Positions 1 to 9,571 are shown, counted from the first letter of the stretch. The stretch is 64,000 bases of DNA from Ancylothrix sp. D3o (GCF_025370775.1 NZ_JAMXEX010000009.1:49432-113431), one strand, 5' to 3'. Notes: generated from the sequence alone by a model not told the origin. Program-made: numbers and translations.

Positions 1-3000
1 AGCCCAATCTCTCGGCTTTAGCTTTCTGGCTGTCATTCACCCAGAAGACCGCGACCGCTGGAGAGCCTGTTTCCAGCAGCCGGCCACTGTCGAGGAAATA
101 GAATTTCGGCTTTTAGGGCGCGATGACATCTATAAATGGTTTGTTGCCCATATTCAAGTTAATCACGGCCCAGAGTCCCTGCTCACCGGCACCTGCACCA
201 ACATCGACAAATTTAAAAAAACCGAAACTGCCTTAGAAAAACAGCAACAGCTTCTCCAAGCTCTCTGGACAAAAGCCTCAGAGGGTATCGTTCTCTGCGA
301 TAGTGAGGGAGCAATTATCGCTATTAACCCGGCTGCTAAACAATTGCACGGCATACCGGCCAACGAACCGGCCCCACAAGAAGCAAATTTTTTCGAGCAA
401 AATAAACCGGGCATTGATTCGGGGCAAACTACCCTTCAATCCCTGGAATATTCATACTACGAGGCAGACGGCAAAACCCCCATCAAGCGCGACGAAAGCC
501 CCCTCTTGCGAGCCTTAAACGGCGAAGTAGTCAGCGAAGTGGAAATGAGGGTGGTATCCGCCGACGGCAGCAGACGCTCATTGCTGGCCACCGGCACCGC
601 CATTGTCAACAACAGGGGAGACAAACTCGGTGCCTTGGTGACGCTGCGCGACATTACTGCACAAAAGCAAAAAGAAGAATTATGGCTACAGACGCAAGAA
701 CGCTATCAATTGATAGCCGAAAATTCCAGTGAATTAATATGCAGGTTGCGGGCCGGCATCTACCTCTATGTTTCGCCGGCAGCGCTACGGTTACTCGGCT
801 ATGCGCCGACTGAACTGATAGGACGCGATGCTCTGGAGTTGATCCACCCGGAACAGCGAACAGAAATTCAAAAAATTTATCAAAGCATTTTTTCTGAAAG
901 GGCCAGCACGACCCTAACAAACCGCCTGCGCCGCAAAGACGGCAATTACATCTGGGTAGAAACAACGCTGTTGCCGCGTTTCAAAGCAGCCGGCTTTGGC
1001 GGTGAAGAAATTATTTCTATCACCCGCGAGATCACAGTTCGCAAACAACTGGAAGCGGAAATTGGGAATCTCTACCGGGAAATTGACCGGCTCACCCGCA
1101 AACACAGTATTCATTTGCAAGCTGCAAATCAATTAAAAGACGAATTGTTAGGACGTGAGTTAGCCGTGCGAGCTAATCTGATTGCCACACAAGAACACTA
1201 CCGCACAGAGCAACAACGAATGATCGGCGCCATGCACTTGCTTATAGAAGCCAGTTCACTTTTTGCCAGTTCGCTAGATAGCGAGACGGTGCTGGTAAGT
1301 TTGGCGCAGTTGATTGTGCCTTATTTAGGCGACTGGTGTGTTATTAATGCAGTCGATGCCTACCAAACTTGCCGGTGTGTTGCTGTTGCCCATAAAGACC
1401 CCGCCAAAGAAAATTTAATTTGGCAATTGCAGCAGCGCTATCCTGTCGAAGCCGATGGATCTTATAGCTATTTAAAGCCTTTGAATAGCGGTGGCATCAA
1501 CAAGTCGGATGAAATTTATGTGGAGTTTGGGATTTCGGATCAACAACTTCAAACTCTGGCCGTTGATGCGGAACATTTCGCCTTGTTGAAAAAGCTAAAT
1601 TTTCGCTCGTATATTTGTTTGCCGTTGCGTTTAGGTCAGCAAAGTTTTGGCTCAATATTGTTTGTGCTTTCTGACAAAAACCGCCGTTATTCTCCAGCCG
1701 ATTTAACATTGGCTGAAGACTTAGGCCATCGCACGGCTTCGGCGCTGGAAAAAGTGCAACTCTACCGCGAAGCACAACAAACGAGCAAGAATTTATCTCA
1801 GGTGATTTTGGTGTTAGACCAACAGCAACAGCAACTACGAACCCTGCAACGGCTGACGAATTTGCTTAATCAAAGCCTGACTGATTTGCCTGGGTTGTTG
1901 CAGGTAATGGTAGATGCCGTTTGTGAGTCGGTTCCGGGGGCGATGTTTTGCTTGATTGTTTTGCATAACCCTGCAACAAATCGCCTGGAGTTGGTGGCGA
2001 CTGCGGGCACCGGCACTGAACATTTACCGCTGAGAATGCCGCTTTATACCGAAGATGGTTTACTCTCAACGGTGTTTTCTACCGGCGCGTCTAGTCTTTT
2101 GCGCCATTCGGAACCGGGAGACGATGGAGAGGGTGTGGAGTTGCCGGCGGCGGTGTATGGTGTGCCGATTGAATCTGCCCAGGCGGGCCGGTTGGGAGTC
2201 TTGGCAACGGGGAACTGGAATGATCCGCAGGCGTTTGATTATGAAATGTGGCAGCAATTGTTAGTAGCGGTGGGAGAACAAGCAGCTATTGCGATTAATA
2301 ATGCCCGTTTAATTCATATTTTGGAAGAACGCGAAGAATTAGTTGCTGAGCAAAATCATATTCTGGCGTCTCAAAATAAAGAACTTGCCCACCAGCGCGA
2401 ACATATTCAATTACAAAATTTACAATTGTTGCAAGCAGCCCGCTTAAAAACGCAGTTTTTGGCAACGATGTCGCACGAACTCCGCACGCCATTAAATGCC
2501 ATTATTGGCTTTGCTCAATTGCTGTTACGCAACCGTAGCTACGAATTACCGGCGCCACAACAGGACATGGCGCAGCGGATTTTGAATAATGGCAAGAGTT
2601 TGTTGATGCTTATTAATGATATTCTCGATTTGTCAAAAATTGAGGCCGGTATTCGGGATGTGAAACCCGAAACTTTTGAAATTACGCACCTAATAAATGC
2701 CACTGTTCAGCAATTTAAACCCCAAGCGGAAGAAAAAAATTTAACCTTGGCATTCCGCAGCGAAAATTTACAAAATCATTGGGTGTTTTTAGACAAATCT
2801 TGTTTGCGACAGGTGTTAATTAATTTGGTTTCTAATGCTATTAAGTTTACGGATGCTGGCTCGGTTGAAGTTGAAGTCAGCGATCTTGAACCGAACCGCG
2901 TAGAAATTTTGGTCAAGGATACCGGCATTGGTATTTCTGAAACGGAGTTAAAGCACATTTTTGAGGCTTTTCGTCAGGTAGACCAAACTTTAACGCGCCG

Positions 3001-3130
3001 GTTTCCGGGGACTGGTTTAGGATTGGCAATTACTGATTCTTTGGTACAGCTTATGCGGGGGACGATTTCTTTAGAAAGTACGCTGGGAAAAGGTTCTCTT
3101 TTTAAGATTATCTTACCGCGTCACAGTTAA
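1..3130 (+). CDS. PAS/GAF multi-domain sensor histidine kinase, 5' truncated by the window
   Basis: The frame starting at base 2 is open to the left edge, so the protein begins outside the window; 1042 residues are visible. In order: end of a PAS/PAC unit (visible residues 1-75), a second PAS (about 87-225), a third PAS (about 235-350), a short coiled linker, two GAF-like domains (about 410-587 and 615-770), a second coiled linker, a HisKA dimerisation domain with the H-box MSHELRTPLN (phospho-acceptor His codon at 2474-2476) and a HATPase_c domain with N-box NLVSNAIKF, DTGIGI and GTGLGL. No receiver domain follows, so it should pass phosphate to a separate regulator. No membrane segment is seen in the visible part. 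The ligand is unknown; GAF domains without an obvious bilin-binding Cys motif argue weakly against a phytochrome. Histidine kinase identity is secure, the signal is not. Confidence 0.93.
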   Translation, partial: AQSLGFSFLAVIHPEDRDRWRACFQQPATVEEIEFRLLGRDDIYKWFVAHIQVNHGPESLLTGTCTNIDKFKKTETALEKQQQLLQALWTKASEGIVLCDSEGAIIAINPAAKQLHGIPANEPAPQEANFFEQNKPGIDSGQTTLQSLEYSYYEADGKTPIKRDESPLLRALNGEVVSEVEMRVVSADGSRRSLLATGTAIVNNRGDKLGALVTLRDITAQKQKEELWLQTQERYQLIAENSSELICRLRAGIYLYVSPAALRLLGYAPTELIGRDALELIHPEQRTEIQKIYQSIFSERASTTLTNRLRRKDGNYIWVETTLLPRFKAAGFGGEEIISITREITVRKQLEAEIGNLYREIDRLTRKHSIHLQAANQLKDELLGRELAVRANLIATQEHYRTEQQRMIGAMHLLIEASSLFASSLDSETVLVSLAQLIVPYLGDWCVINAVDAYQTCRCVAVAHKDPAKENLIWQLQQRYPVEADGSYSYLKPLNSGGINKSDEIYVEFGISDQQLQTLAVDAEHFALLKKLNFRSYICLPLRLGQQSFGSILFVLSDKNRRYSPADLTLAEDLGHRTASALEKVQLYREAQQTSKNLSQVILVLDQQQQQLRTLQRLTNLLNQSLTDLPGLLQVMVDAVCESVPGAMFCLIVLHNPATNRLELVATAGTGTEHLPLRMPLYTEDGLLSTVFSTGASSLLRHSEPGDDGEGVELPAAVYGVPIESAQAGRLGVLATGNWNDPQAFDYEMWQQLLVAVGEQAAIAINNARLIHILEEREELVAEQNHILASQNKELAHQREHIQLQNLQLLQAARLKTQFLATMSHELRTPLNAIIGFAQLLLRNRSYELPAPQQDMAQRILNNGKSLLMLINDILDLSKIEAGIRDVKPETFEITHLINATVQQFKPQAEEKNLTLAFRSENLQNHWVFLDKSCLRQVLINLVSNAIKFTDAGSVEVEVSDLEPNRVEILVKDTGIGISETELKHIFEAFRQVDQTLTRRFPGTGLGLAITDSLVQLMRGTISLESTLGKGSLFKIILPRHS

Positions 3131-3135
3131 TTACA

Positions 3136-3166
3136 AAACCCCAGTTTTGCAGAAAAACCGGGGTTT
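3136..3166. terminator. Hairpin terminator between convergent genes
   Basis: AAACCCC and GGGGTTT flank a second pairing GTTTT/AAAAC around a 5-nt loop. It lies between the histidine kinase stop and the convergent small gene, and is A/T-flanked on both sides, so it could serve both directions. Near-identical hairpins occur at 27915 and 51009. Confidence 0.6.
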
Positions 3167-3182
3167 AAAAAGGCGTTTTTAA

Positions 3183-3392
3183 TTAATCGCGGATGAAGTC
3201 ATCGCGTAAGTTATTGGGTGTATCATCTGGCATTTGGGGAGCAACGGCGGGGTTAGACAATATTTCTCTGGGATCTCCCAAATAACCACCGGAATAAACT
3301 AAATCAAGGGGATCGATAATCCGAGGTTCCGATGAGTCTGGTTCGGTTTGTTTATTTTCTTTTTCAGCCGGTTTGTCTGATTTTTTCGGCAT
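3183..3392 (-). CDS. Small acidic hypothetical protein (69 aa)
   Basis: The ATG at 3392 is preceded by GAGG eight bases upstream, a reasonable ribosome-binding site. The protein is soluble, strongly charged and has no signal peptide or membrane segment. The first third is Lys/Glu-rich and probably disordered; the middle has a Pro-Leu-Asp-Leu-Val-Tyr-Ser-Gly-Gly-Tyr stretch and the end is Asp/Arg-rich. It looks like one of the small conserved cyanobacterial proteins, but no function can be assigned. It stands alone, convergent with the histidine kinase and separated by about 100 bases from the end of the restriction-modification pair. Confidence 0.6.
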   Translation of the reverse strand: MPKKSDKPAEKENKQTEPDSSEPRIIDPLDLVYSGGYLGDPREILSNPAVAPQMPDDTPNNLRDDFIRD

Positions 3393-3495
3393 GGTTTTTA
3401 CCTCTATTTAAAAAATCTCTATTTTTGAGTTTAGAGGGCTTTTGAGGCGATTCTACACTCCCAAAAGAAAGAGATTGCAGCAGGGGCCGGTTATT

Positions 3496-4857
3496 TTAAC
3501 CTTTGATTTGAGTCGAGATTATGTCTAATTCTTGAACAGATGACTTGGCTGCATAAAGGCAAAAGTTGTTAATTTTTTCCGAAGGTTTTGATATGTTGTC
3601 ACTGTTTTGGCTGAGTTCATCAGCATTAAATAGAGATAACTGTTGAGGTTCTTGATCAGATTGATTAGAAAGCTTAGATTTATTTTGGCTGACAAAATCT
3701 CCCATCCGCTCGCAGCCTTTGGCAAAACGTCGTAAAATTGTTGAAATAGCTTCGGGACTATTATCTATTCCTATCCACCGGCGTTCTAACTGCGAGGCTA
3801 CTGCTAAGGTAGTTCCCGAACCACAAAAACAATCCAAAACCAAATCCCCAGGGTTTGAGGATGCTTGAATAATTCGAGCCAGTAAATCTGGGTTCTTTTC
3901 TGTAGGATAGCCGGTGATTTTAATATTTTGATTGTGAGCATCTCGAAACTCAAGCCAAATATCTTGGACGGCAATTCCGTTACTTTCATCCAGGTAAATT
4001 TTCCTTCGCGGATTGCCATTACTTGACCAGTAAATTTCCCCGCGTGCGTCCATTTCATCTAGGGTTTTTGGCATAAATTGCCAGTGTTTGCCTGGGGGTG
4101 GATTCATTCCTCGCCAAGGTTTGCCGGTTTCCCCATTTCTTACGCCTGGCGCATGGAGGGGAACTTTTTTATATCTTCTGCCGGTTTCTTTTTCGACATA
4201 TTCATATTCTTTGAGTGCTCGTTCTTCCGTCCACTGGTCGAGAGGCCGGTTCCAAACATAGTTATCTGATTTTGTGTAAAATAAGATAAAATCAGATATA
4301 TTTCCATAAGTTTTGCGGGTGTAGTTTTTGGGATTACATTTCTTGCGGGTAATCCAATTACGAAAATTACGAGAACCAAAAACCTCATCCATAATGATCT
4401 TGATGTGAAAAGCCATGTTTTCATCAAGATGGACATAAATCGAGCCATCCTCAGCTAATAACTCTCGCAAGAAAATCAATCTTTCTCGCATAAATTCAAT
4501 GTAATGAGAGCCTTTTAGCAAATCTGAATAAGCATTCATTTGAGAGCGAGATTGAAAGATACTGTTGGTAGCGAAAGGCGGATCAATGTAAATTAGTCTG
4601 ACTTGGCCGCGAACTGTAGTATCGTTAAATAAAGATGCCAAAATCGGTAAATTGTCACCAAAGTAAAGTCGGTTTTCTAACTCGTCATCTTTTCTTTGAT
4701 TTTCTAGCCATATCCTCACACATTCCGCCGGCGCTGTTGCCAAAATTTCCGACTCAGAAAGTTTCCCAGCATAGGAAAGGCAGACATCTAAATTATTCGG
4801 TGAAAGGCTTTCCGAAATATTGCCGTAACCTTGTGTTTTGGGGATGCCGGTTGCCAT
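3496..4857 (-). CDS. Beta-class DNA methyltransferase (N6-adenine or N4-cytosine)
   Basis: The S-adenosylmethionine-dependent methyltransferase motifs appear in beta-class order: catalytic DPPF (motif IV, near residue 90) comes first, and the SAM-binding loop LDCFCGSGTT (motif I) follows near residue 340, with an RRWIGID block after it. The ~240 residues between them should hold the target-recognition region. DPPF replaces the commoner DPPY. The ATG at 4857 has AAGGAG five bases upstream and is preferred to a GTG ten codons earlier that lacks such a site. It starts 14 bases after the stop of the upstream gene, so the two are probably one transcript. Methylation of DNA is secure; base and sequence specificity cannot be read here. 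The ~75-residue C-terminal tail is Asn/Ser/Gln-rich and unlike the core. Confidence 0.9.
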   Translation of the reverse strand: MATGIPKTQGYGNISESLSPNNLDVCLSYAGKLSESEILATAPAECVRIWLENQRKDDELENRLYFGDNLPILASLFNDTTVRGQVRLIYIDPPFATNSIFQSRSQMNAYSDLLKGSHYIEFMRERLIFLRELLAEDGSIYVHLDENMAFHIKIIMDEVFGSRNFRNWITRKKCNPKNYTRKTYGNISDFILFYTKSDNYVWNRPLDQWTEERALKEYEYVEKETGRRYKKVPLHAPGVRNGETGKPWRGMNPPPGKHWQFMPKTLDEMDARGEIYWSSNGNPRRKIYLDESNGIAVQDIWLEFRDAHNQNIKITGYPTEKNPDLLARIIQASSNPGDLVLDCFCGSGTTLAVASQLERRWIGIDNSPEAISTILRRFAKGCERMGDFVSQNKSKLSNQSDQEPQQLSLFNADELSQNSDNISKPSEKINNFCLYAAKSSVQELDIISTQIKG

Positions 4858-4871
4858 TTTAACTCCTTGTT

Positions 4872-5753
4872 TTAAGAACGAAGCCACTCAAGGGTAATTC
4901 GTTCAGGAACCATTCGCAGCGTTAAGACTATAATTTTATCAGGCGAACTTCTCTCGATATTGGCGTAATCATTCCACATTGACCCTAACAAAAGACCAGG
5001 CCCATCGTTCAAAAAAATTATCTTAGTTTTTAAGTTATGTTGTTCTGTATATCTAAAAATTTCATCTGCACAACTGCGATAACCTCCAGTTCTATCATCT
5101 TCTTGAGCGCCACCTCGATCCGAATCATATCTCGCTAATCCGATTGCTAAAATTTCGCGCCCATTAACATCATAAATCACAAAATCGACTGGCCGTGTGG
5201 GATTAGGATAATCTTTAAAAATCTTTCCCATAAAAATATCTTTTCCTGCTCGTTCTGGGCCTCGAATTGGTAATTCAGGAAAGTGCAAACGAAATAAAGA
5301 AAAAAATCTTTCTGTCAAGTCATATCCTTTTTGTCCGCGACTTTTATATTCCCATAATAAAGCACACATCGCTTCATCTGGAATTGGCCGACTCATAAAA
5401 GCCGCTTGCACTTCTTGCACCGGCCTAAATCTGCCTCCAAATTGCTTAGATATATCGGTTGCTTTTTTCTTTCGTCTGAGCATTTCCACAGGGATTTCAG
5501 GGCTGACATATTTGCGAAAAACTCGATATAGTTGCACCCGCATCCATGCGTTAGGAACCTCAGAAATCTGGAGGAACAAGCGCACCGATGATTCAGAAGT
5601 TCTCAGCAATTGGCCAAACATTACCAAAACTGGCTCGTAAAGTTGGCAAGCTACTTGCAAAATATCTGGATAATATTCTCCTGTCGTCAACGTTACCCAG
5701 TTGTGTCCATCCACTTTATAATCTGCAAAGGAATTACGCGGGCCTGAAGTCAT
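4872..5753 (-). CDS. Probable type II restriction endonuclease partner (293 aa)
   Basis: The gene lies directly upstream of, and co-directional with, the DNA methyltransferase, the usual arrangement of a restriction-modification pair. No motif identifies the family with certainty. The best nuclease candidate is about residues 185-225: PVDFVIYD, then a beta-strand EILAIGLARYD, then SDRGGAQEDDR, giving acidic residues and polar groups around two short strands as in PD-(D/E)XK folds, though a plain ExK is missing. The protein is soluble with no signal peptide. The endonuclease call is an inference from context and this cluster. Alternatives are a specificity or control protein. The start ATG has only a weak GGA upstream, which would fit low expression. 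Confidence 0.6.
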   Translation of the reverse strand: MTSGPRNSFADYKVDGHNWVTLTTGEYYPDILQVACQLYEPVLVMFGQLLRTSESSVRLFLQISEVPNAWMRVQLYRVFRKYVSPEIPVEMLRRKKKATDISKQFGGRFRPVQEVQAAFMSRPIPDEAMCALLWEYKSRGQKGYDLTERFFSLFRLHFPELPIRGPERAGKDIFMGKIFKDYPNPTRPVDFVIYDVNGREILAIGLARYDSDRGGAQEDDRTGGYRSCADEIFRYTEQHNLKTKIIFLNDGPGLLLGSMWNDYANIERSSPDKIIVLTLRMVPERITLEWLRS

Positions 5754-5791
5754 CTTTTGTTTTTATTCCAAATCTTTTTAAATTCTATCCC

Positions 5792-6448
5792 CTACGGCAT
5801 CCACTCAAAAACCACACCCACCCGACTATCCTTTTCTTCTGGTGCATTTTGTTTTTGAATATCGGCAGAAATGCGGAAATTTTTCGTCACCGCATACCCC
5901 ACAGAAAGCGTTGTTATCCCCACATCTTCGCCACTCCCCGGTTTCACCCAAGTTTGAGTCAAAGACAAATCCGCCGCACCTCCCCGCGACAAAACCACCA
6001 TTAACCGGCCACCCAAATTCACCCCATCTCGCTCATAACTATCGGTTTGTAAATTTCTATATCCCACCACCGGCCCAAAATTTACATAACTCCCCAAAGG
6101 ACGTAAATAATATTGCAAACTTGCCCCAAAACTTCTATATTCCCCATCAAAAGAACCCTGAAAATCGCCACTCAAACTTAACCCAGACTTGCCAATAAAA
6201 ACATCCTCAACCCCAACATTAAAACCGGCTCTTTCCCCAGCAGGAAACTCAGAAAAACCCAACCTCAAACGAGTCTTAAAACTCGGATCATTCTCGATAT
6301 CTTCCAAAACATCTGGCACCTTATCCAACCACCGCTGCAAAACCGGACTACTCTCTATCGTTTCTGCCGGCAAACCCAAATCTTCCGCTAAACACCGCCC
6401 CTGCCATCCCAAAACCACCCAACCCACAACAACCATCCAAAACCGCAT
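5792..6448 (-). CDS. Exported beta-barrel-like outer-membrane protein (218 aa)
   Basis: The start is taken at the ATG at 6448, which has GGGAGG seven bases upstream; a TTG seven codons earlier has no such site. The protein begins with a short positively charged stretch, a hydrophobic segment and a likely cleavage site after Cys-Leu-Ala, i.e. a signal peptide. The mature part alternates polar and hydrophobic residues in many short strands (for example SGLSLSGDFQGSF, FGASLQYYLRP, VNLGGRLMVVLS) and ends in FEWMP, close to the terminal aromatic pattern of outer-membrane barrels. No enzyme motif is present. It may be a small porin-like or structural outer-membrane protein; the specific function is unknown. 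Confidence 0.65.
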   Translation of the reverse strand: MRFWMVVVGWVVLGWQGRCLAEDLGLPAETIESSPVLQRWLDKVPDVLEDIENDPSFKTRLRLGFSEFPAGERAGFNVGVEDVFIGKSGLSLSGDFQGSFDGEYRSFGASLQYYLRPLGSYVNFGPVVGYRNLQTDSYERDGVNLGGRLMVVLSRGGAADLSLTQTWVKPGSGEDVGITTLSVGYAVTKNFRISADIQKQNAPEEKDSRVGVVFEWMP

Positions 6449-6486
6449 AATCCCCTCCCAAAGCGTCAAAAACCCCTCAATACCAC

Positions 6487-6518
6487 AAAAAAAACGGTTC
6501 TACCCAAAGCAGAACCGC
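6487..6518 (-). terminator. Intrinsic terminator of acsF
   Basis: On the minus strand CGGTTCT and AGAACCG form a 7-bp stem with a 9-nt loop, followed directly by eight U (A-run at 6487-6494). It lies about 60 bases after the acsF stop. Confidence 0.8.
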
Positions 6519-6576
6519 AAGACGAACTAACAGAGGAGCGAAACCGGAAACCTAACGAACTACCTCCTGCAACGTG

Positions 6577-7650
6577 CTACCGCACAGTTGCTACCGGAGC
6601 GGATTCAATCGGCTTCATGAAGTAAAGCCGTCCTAACTGCCAGACGTTAGAGAGGTAGCAGGGCAGTTTTTGGCAAAACTTCACAATTGTAGGCGCATCC
6701 GATTTAGCAATCTCCGACAGTTTAGCATTATTTGCCACACAAGTGTCGAGACGCTGGTAGAATTCAGGATTCTCCACATCTAAAACTACGGGGAAAACAC
6801 GAGATGCAGTATCATTCGTTTTCTTAATTACTTCGATATCATAATCACGGGCATTCAAACCAATCGACTCATAAAACCCGTAACGCTGAATATCATTTAG
6901 ATACATTGTTGCAAACACAGACAGCAAGAAGAACCGGCTCCAAAGTTTAGCCGTCCAATCATTCAACATTTGCGGCTGTGCTCGCATGATTGCATCAAAG
7001 AAATCGCCGTGCCGGTTTTCATCTTGGCACCAATTTTCAAAGAAACGGAAAATAGGGTAAATACGATTTTCAGGGTGTGCTTCCAAATGCCGATAAATCG
7101 TGATATACCGCCAATAACCAATTTTCTCAGACAGATAAGTTGCGTAGAAAATAAACTTGGGCTGGAAGAAAGTATATTTCTTATTTTTCGTCAAAAAGCC
7201 CAAATCCAAACAAATATTAAAATCCGACATTGCTTTATTCAAAAAGCCGGCGTGACGAGCTTCATCACGAGACATCAAATTAAAGCACTCTGCCAAAAGC
7301 GGACTTTTATCTTTGATCCGCCGTCCGAGTTCTTTATAAAGCAAGAAACCCGAAAACTCCGCCGTACAGGAACGCTCTAAAAACTCAACGAACAGTCGGC
7401 GAGTTTCCCCATCAATATGATCCCAAGATGTCTCAAACTCGGCATCGCGTACAAAGTGATTGCGGTTATAGTCAGCGCGGAACTCTTCGAGAATGGCTCT
7501 CAGTTCGTCTTCATTGGCCGAGATATCCATCTTGGCCATTGCGTCAAAGTCAGTCGTGTAGAACCGAGGAGTCAAAATCGTATCTTTGGCTGGGATTTTT
7601 ACTCCGGGCCGCAGTTCTTCATAGCCTGGTTTTTTGAGGGAATCTACCAT
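6577..7650 (-). CDS. acsF: Magnesium-protoporphyrin IX monomethyl ester (oxidative) cyclase
   Basis: AcsF is the di-iron, oxygen-dependent enzyme that closes the fifth (E) ring of chlorophyll, turning Mg-protoporphyrin IX monomethyl ester into divinyl protochlorophyllide at the membrane. The 357-residue length is normal for cyanobacteria. The di-iron ligands are visible: a carboxylate helix with SCTAEFSGF, then RDEARH (about residue 130) and, after a spacer, QDENRH (about residue 210), the two ExxH motifs of the ferritin-like family. The final part matches the family's conserved C-terminus rich in aromatic residues. It stands alone with its own promoter-like element (7739-7768) and terminator. 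It may be one of two isoforms (oxic and micro-oxic) in this organism; the window does not show another. Confidence 0.96.
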   Translation of the reverse strand: MVDSLKKPGYEELRPGVKIPAKDTILTPRFYTTDFDAMAKMDISANEDELRAILEEFRADYNRNHFVRDAEFETSWDHIDGETRRLFVEFLERSCTAEFSGFLLYKELGRRIKDKSPLLAECFNLMSRDEARHAGFLNKAMSDFNICLDLGFLTKNKKYTFFQPKFIFYATYLSEKIGYWRYITIYRHLEAHPENRIYPIFRFFENWCQDENRHGDFFDAIMRAQPQMLNDWTAKLWSRFFLLSVFATMYLNDIQRYGFYESIGLNARDYDIEVIKKTNDTASRVFPVVLDVENPEFYQRLDTCVANNAKLSEIAKSDAPTIVKFCQKLPCYLSNVWQLGRLYFMKPIESAPVATVR

Positions 7651-8018
7651 AACTGTGTTTGGGCTCTTATTAAGTGTTTTTTGCCTTGAGTTGAGTGTGG
7701 CCAGATGGCTTGTGCGACTTTGCGTGTCTATCCTACGAAATATAGCTTACCAGTGGTTCTAGGTGCAAAGACTTTTAATTTCGTTAAGAGTTAATACACG
7801 CTGTTAAGTTTTGTAAAAATTTTGCTGTCAACGGCCCCAGCGCTCACAACAGTGAGAAACATAGAATAGCAAGAAACCTCTCACCTTTTGACGGTTTCCC
7901 TATCGCGGTCTTTTTCAGCTTATGTCACCATAAAACAAGAACCTCAGCAAACACAAGAGTCATCCCAAAGCCCTTAATTCCCAAACTTAAATCCGCTAAT
8001 CTAAAATCTAAAATCGTT
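7651..8018. other. Divergent intergenic region acsF / Ser-Thr kinase
   Basis: It holds the acsF promoter candidate and, just before the kinase start, the short tandem repeat TCTAAAATCTAAAATC. No further gene or RNA was recognised. Confidence 0.6.
7739..7768 (-). promoter_or_regulatory. Candidate sigma70-type promoter of acsF
   Basis: Minus strand: TTGCAC (7768-7763), an 18-bp spacer, then TATATT (7744-7739). The start codon is about 85 bases downstream. The -10 region is part of a sequence AAGCTATATTTYGTAGGAT that recurs upstream of the BON lipoprotein gene (20611-20629). Confidence 0.55.
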
Positions 8019-9431
8019 ATGTCCTATTGCCTCAACGCCCACTGCCAAAAACCCCAGAACCCCACCGGCGCTGTATTTTGTCAAACTTGCGGCAGCAAAA
8101 TGCTTTTAGCCGACCGTTATCGTGCCTTAAAACTCATTGGCAGCGGTGGTTTTGGCAGAACCTTTTTAGCACAAGACGAATATAAACCCTCAAAACCCCG
8201 CTGCGCCATTAAACAATTTTCTGCCAGCGATCTCGGCACCGGCACCCTCAAAAAAGCCACCGAACTATTTCATCAAGAAGCCAAACAACTCGAACAACTC
8301 GGCAGCCATCCCCAAATCCCGCAATTACTAGCGCATTTTGAACAAGAAGGACGATTGTACCTTGTTCAAGAATACATCGCCGGCCTCACCCTCGCCCAAG
8401 AACTCGACCAACACGGGCCCTTTAATGAAACGCAAATCAAAGCTTTATTAAATGACCTCTTGCCGGTTATCCAATTTATCCACAGTCACAACATCATCCA
8501 CCGCGATATCAAACCCGAAAATATCATCCGGAGATTACATGACAATAAACTTGTCTTAGTAGACTTTGGCGGCGCAAAACACCTCACCGGCACATCTTTA
8601 AACCGCACCGGCACCAGTATCGGGTCTGCCGGTTATGCTTCCCCAGAACAAAACTTTGGCAAAGCCGTATTTGCCAGCGATATTTATAGTTTAGCCGTTA
8701 CCTGCATTCACCTCCTCACACAAATTCCGCCCTTTGACTTATTTGATAGTCGAGAAGGCGAATGGGTATGGCGCGATTATTTAGTTAATAATTCTGTCAG
8801 TCCAAAACTCGGACAAATTCTCGATAAAATGCTGCAAACTGCCATTAGCCGGCGCTATCAAACCCCAGGCGAAGTTTTAGCAGACTTAAACGCAAAACCT
8901 GTTCTTTCCCCCCCGCCGCCGCCACAAATTACAGCCTTGCCAGCCATACCCCAAGAAAACCGTCAAACCCGCATCGGTGTTAGCTATGCTCTTTGGGCGG
9001 CTGGGTTTGTTGGCTTCGGCGGACTGCATCGATTTTATAACGGTAAAGTTTTCAGCGGTATTGTTTGGTTTTGCACTTGGAATTTATTCGGATTAGGTCA
9101 AATTATTGATGCGTTTTTAATCCCCGAAATTGTCGATCAATACGATCACAAAATGCGTGAAAAAATTGGCTTATCCTCTGGCGGCGTTCCTCTAAATCAA
9201 CCCATAGGAATTGCCCAAACTTATAAAGTTTCTAATCGTCAAGAAACAATTGTAAAAATTCTCAAAGCCGCCAGTGCTAGAGGAGGCAAACTATCAGTAA
9301 CTCAAGCCGTTATGGACACCGGCCTTGATTTTCTCGAAGTGGAAAACTTATTAAAAGAAATGGCAGTTGCCGGTTATGCCAAAGTTTCTAACGACCGAGG
9401 TGTGGTTATTTACCGTTTTACAGAATTATAA
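8019..9431 (+). CDS. Serine/threonine protein kinase with N-terminal zinc ribbon and TM2 domain
   Basis: Residues 1-27 carry Cys4, Cys9, Cys21 and Cys24, a small zinc-ribbon. The Hanks-type kinase domain follows: glycine loop GSGGFG (41-46), ATP-anchoring Lys65 (AIKQF), catalytic HRDIKPEN (about 162), metal-binding DFGGAK (about 185) and SPEQ in place of APE. All catalytic residues are present, so it should be active. A Pro-rich linker leads to a TM2-type segment (about 321-377: Gly-rich FVGFGGLHRFYNG turn and two membrane helices), then a C-terminal winged-helix-like region (about 400-470). The kinase is therefore membrane-tethered with soluble ends. The ATG is preceded by a TCTAAAATC repeat instead of a Shine-Dalgarno. 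Substrates are unknown. Confidence 0.92.
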   Translation: MSYCLNAHCQKPQNPTGAVFCQTCGSKMLLADRYRALKLIGSGGFGRTFLAQDEYKPSKPRCAIKQFSASDLGTGTLKKATELFHQEAKQLEQLGSHPQIPQLLAHFEQEGRLYLVQEYIAGLTLAQELDQHGPFNETQIKALLNDLLPVIQFIHSHNIIHRDIKPENIIRRLHDNKLVLVDFGGAKHLTGTSLNRTGTSIGSAGYASPEQNFGKAVFASDIYSLAVTCIHLLTQIPPFDLFDSREGEWVWRDYLVNNSVSPKLGQILDKMLQTAISRRYQTPGEVLADLNAKPVLSPPPPPQITALPAIPQENRQTRIGVSYALWAAGFVGFGGLHRFYNGKVFSGIVWFCTWNLFGLGQIIDAFLIPEIVDQYDHKMREKIGLSSGGVPLNQPIGIAQTYKVSNRQETIVKILKAASARGGKLSVTQAVMDTGLDFLEVENLLKEMAVAGYAKVSNDRGVVIYRFTEL

Positions 9432-9505
9432 AAAATTCTCACTTGTCCTTTGTCTCTTAGTTGAGATTTTTTCGCCTAACTTAATAACAATTACCAATGA
9501 AGGTA

Positions 9506-9565
9506 GGGGCCGCTGATTTTGTGACGGCCCCCAAACCAATGACTTTTGACTTTTGACCAATGACA
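9506..9565. repeat. Dispersed intergenic repeat: GC-rich hairpin plus TGACTTTTGAC repeats
   Basis: GGGGCCG (9506-9512) pairs with CGGCCCC (9525-9531). It is followed by the iterated ATGACTTTTGACTTTTGACC type sequence. Both are typical short repeats of cyanobacterial spacers; the hairpin may end the convergent transcripts. Confidence 0.5.
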
Positions 9566-9571
9566 ATTAAA

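Noticed and set aside
3496..4887. Overlap of the restriction and methyltransferase genes
   Set aside because: The apparent 16-base overlap arises only from a GTG start. The ATG at 4857 with AAGGAG upstream leaves a 14-base gap.
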